From the NCBI GenBank assembly GCA_023422695.1, contig JAFAGN010000185.1, positions 1-22,334 on the forward strand: a stretch of 22,334 nucleotides of DNA. The letters run 5' to 3'. Below are positions 22,221-22,334 of the stretch, piece after piece; positions within the stretch are counted from its first letter, which is position 1, and every line of letters starts with the position of its first letter. The DNA is from Pseudomonadota bacterium. Lineage in GTDB: Bacteria > Pseudomonadota > Alphaproteobacteria > Sphingomonadales > Sphingomonadaceae. The position numbers and the translations under genes were made by a program. The notes under the pieces were generated by a model. It worked only from the letters and a program-made list of their open reading frames with translations. It was not told where the DNA came from and ran no database searches.

Positions 22221-22248
22221 CCTCCCTTTACGTAAACGTAAAGGGAGG
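22221..22248 (-). promoter_or_regulatory. Perfect 13-bp palindrome overlapping the oxidoreductase ribosome binding site
   Basis: CCTCCCTTTACGT and ACGTAAAGGGAGG are separated by two bases. The core TTTACGT-N2-ACGTAAA resembles operators described for MerR-family LiuR-type regulators of branched-chain and fatty acid breakdown (from memory). On the minus strand the last six bases, GGGAGG, are the Shine-Dalgarno. If transcription starts upstream, the mRNA could fold this whole stem and hide the ribosome binding site. Confidence 0.6.
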
Positions 22249-22275
22249 CTAGCGCAGCGCAGGGCGAATGCCAAG

Positions 22276-22290
22276 CGCCAAGGCTTGGCG
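22276..22290. repeat. Short perfect palindrome upstream of the oxidoreductase
   Basis: CGCCAAG-G-CTTGGCG is a 15-base perfect palindrome 28 bases beyond the 22221-22248 site. GCCAAGC (22270-22276) just before it repeats the half-site. It may be a second regulator site or part of the promoter; no convincing -35/-10 pair could be fixed nearby. Confidence 0.35.
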
Positions 22291-22309
22291 GGTGTCCTGT
22301 TTGCATTGA

Positions 22310-22334
22310 CCGTAGCCCTGAGCCTGTCGAAGGG
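22310..22334. repeat. Dispersed repeat cut by the window end
   Basis: CCGTAGCCCTGAGCCTGTCG and the following AAGGG continue to the last base. The final 15 bases are identical to 20959-20973 in the other intergenic repeat, so this is probably the left end of another copy of that family. Confidence 0.6.

Overview
The window reads as chromosomal DNA from an alphaproteobacterium of the Sphingomonadaceae, most likely Sphingopyxis or a close relative. This is a judgement from GC-rich coding sequence, the style of the proteins (a TonB-dependent receptor beside a glycosidase, a K+-independent proton pyrophosphatase, a small sphingomonad-type secreted peptide) and short palindromic intergenic repeats of sphingomonad type. 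No database was searched. I saw no insertion sequence, phage gene, integrase or CRISPR array.

Layout. Positions 64-6243 are housekeeping genes: thiL, hppA with a strong intrinsic terminator, prfC, and convergent dinB, with a long inverted repeat between prfC and dinB. A tRNA-Gly(TCC) follows at 6345-6418.

Positions 6593-16031 form a carbohydrate-utilisation locus. On the minus strand is a probable operon of a PfkB-family sugar kinase, an FHS/NagP-like MFS sugar transporter and a SIS-domain glucosamine-6-phosphate deaminase (NagB-II type). Divergent from it on the plus strand are a ROK-family regulator, a TonB-dependent receptor and a GH9 glycosidase of the exo-glucosaminidase-like type. The parts suggest this route: outer-membrane uptake of an amino-sugar oligosaccharide, periplasmic cleavage by GH9, inner-membrane transport, phosphorylation, then deamination to fructose-6-phosphate. 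No nagA deacetylase, chitinase or hexosaminidase is present, which points to already deacetylated (chitosan-type) glucosamine oligomers. That substrate is inference.

Two things stand out in this locus. The transporter gene is interrupted by one in-frame TGA inside predicted membrane helix 7, exactly where a Trp codon would fit, with an ATG as the very next codon. The two operon promoters also share a 23-24 base element ending in the -35 box, a good candidate for the ROK operator.

Positions 16085-20069 hold a secreted FKBP-type prolyl isomerase, a 75-residue membrane peptide, a secreted five-EF-hand protein with a His-rich linker, and an OmpR-family response regulator/histidine kinase pair. 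Positions 20107-22215 hold a TesB-like acyl-CoA thioesterase and a saccharopine-dehydrogenase-like oxidoreductase. The oxidoreductase's ribosome binding site lies inside a perfect 13-bp palindrome.
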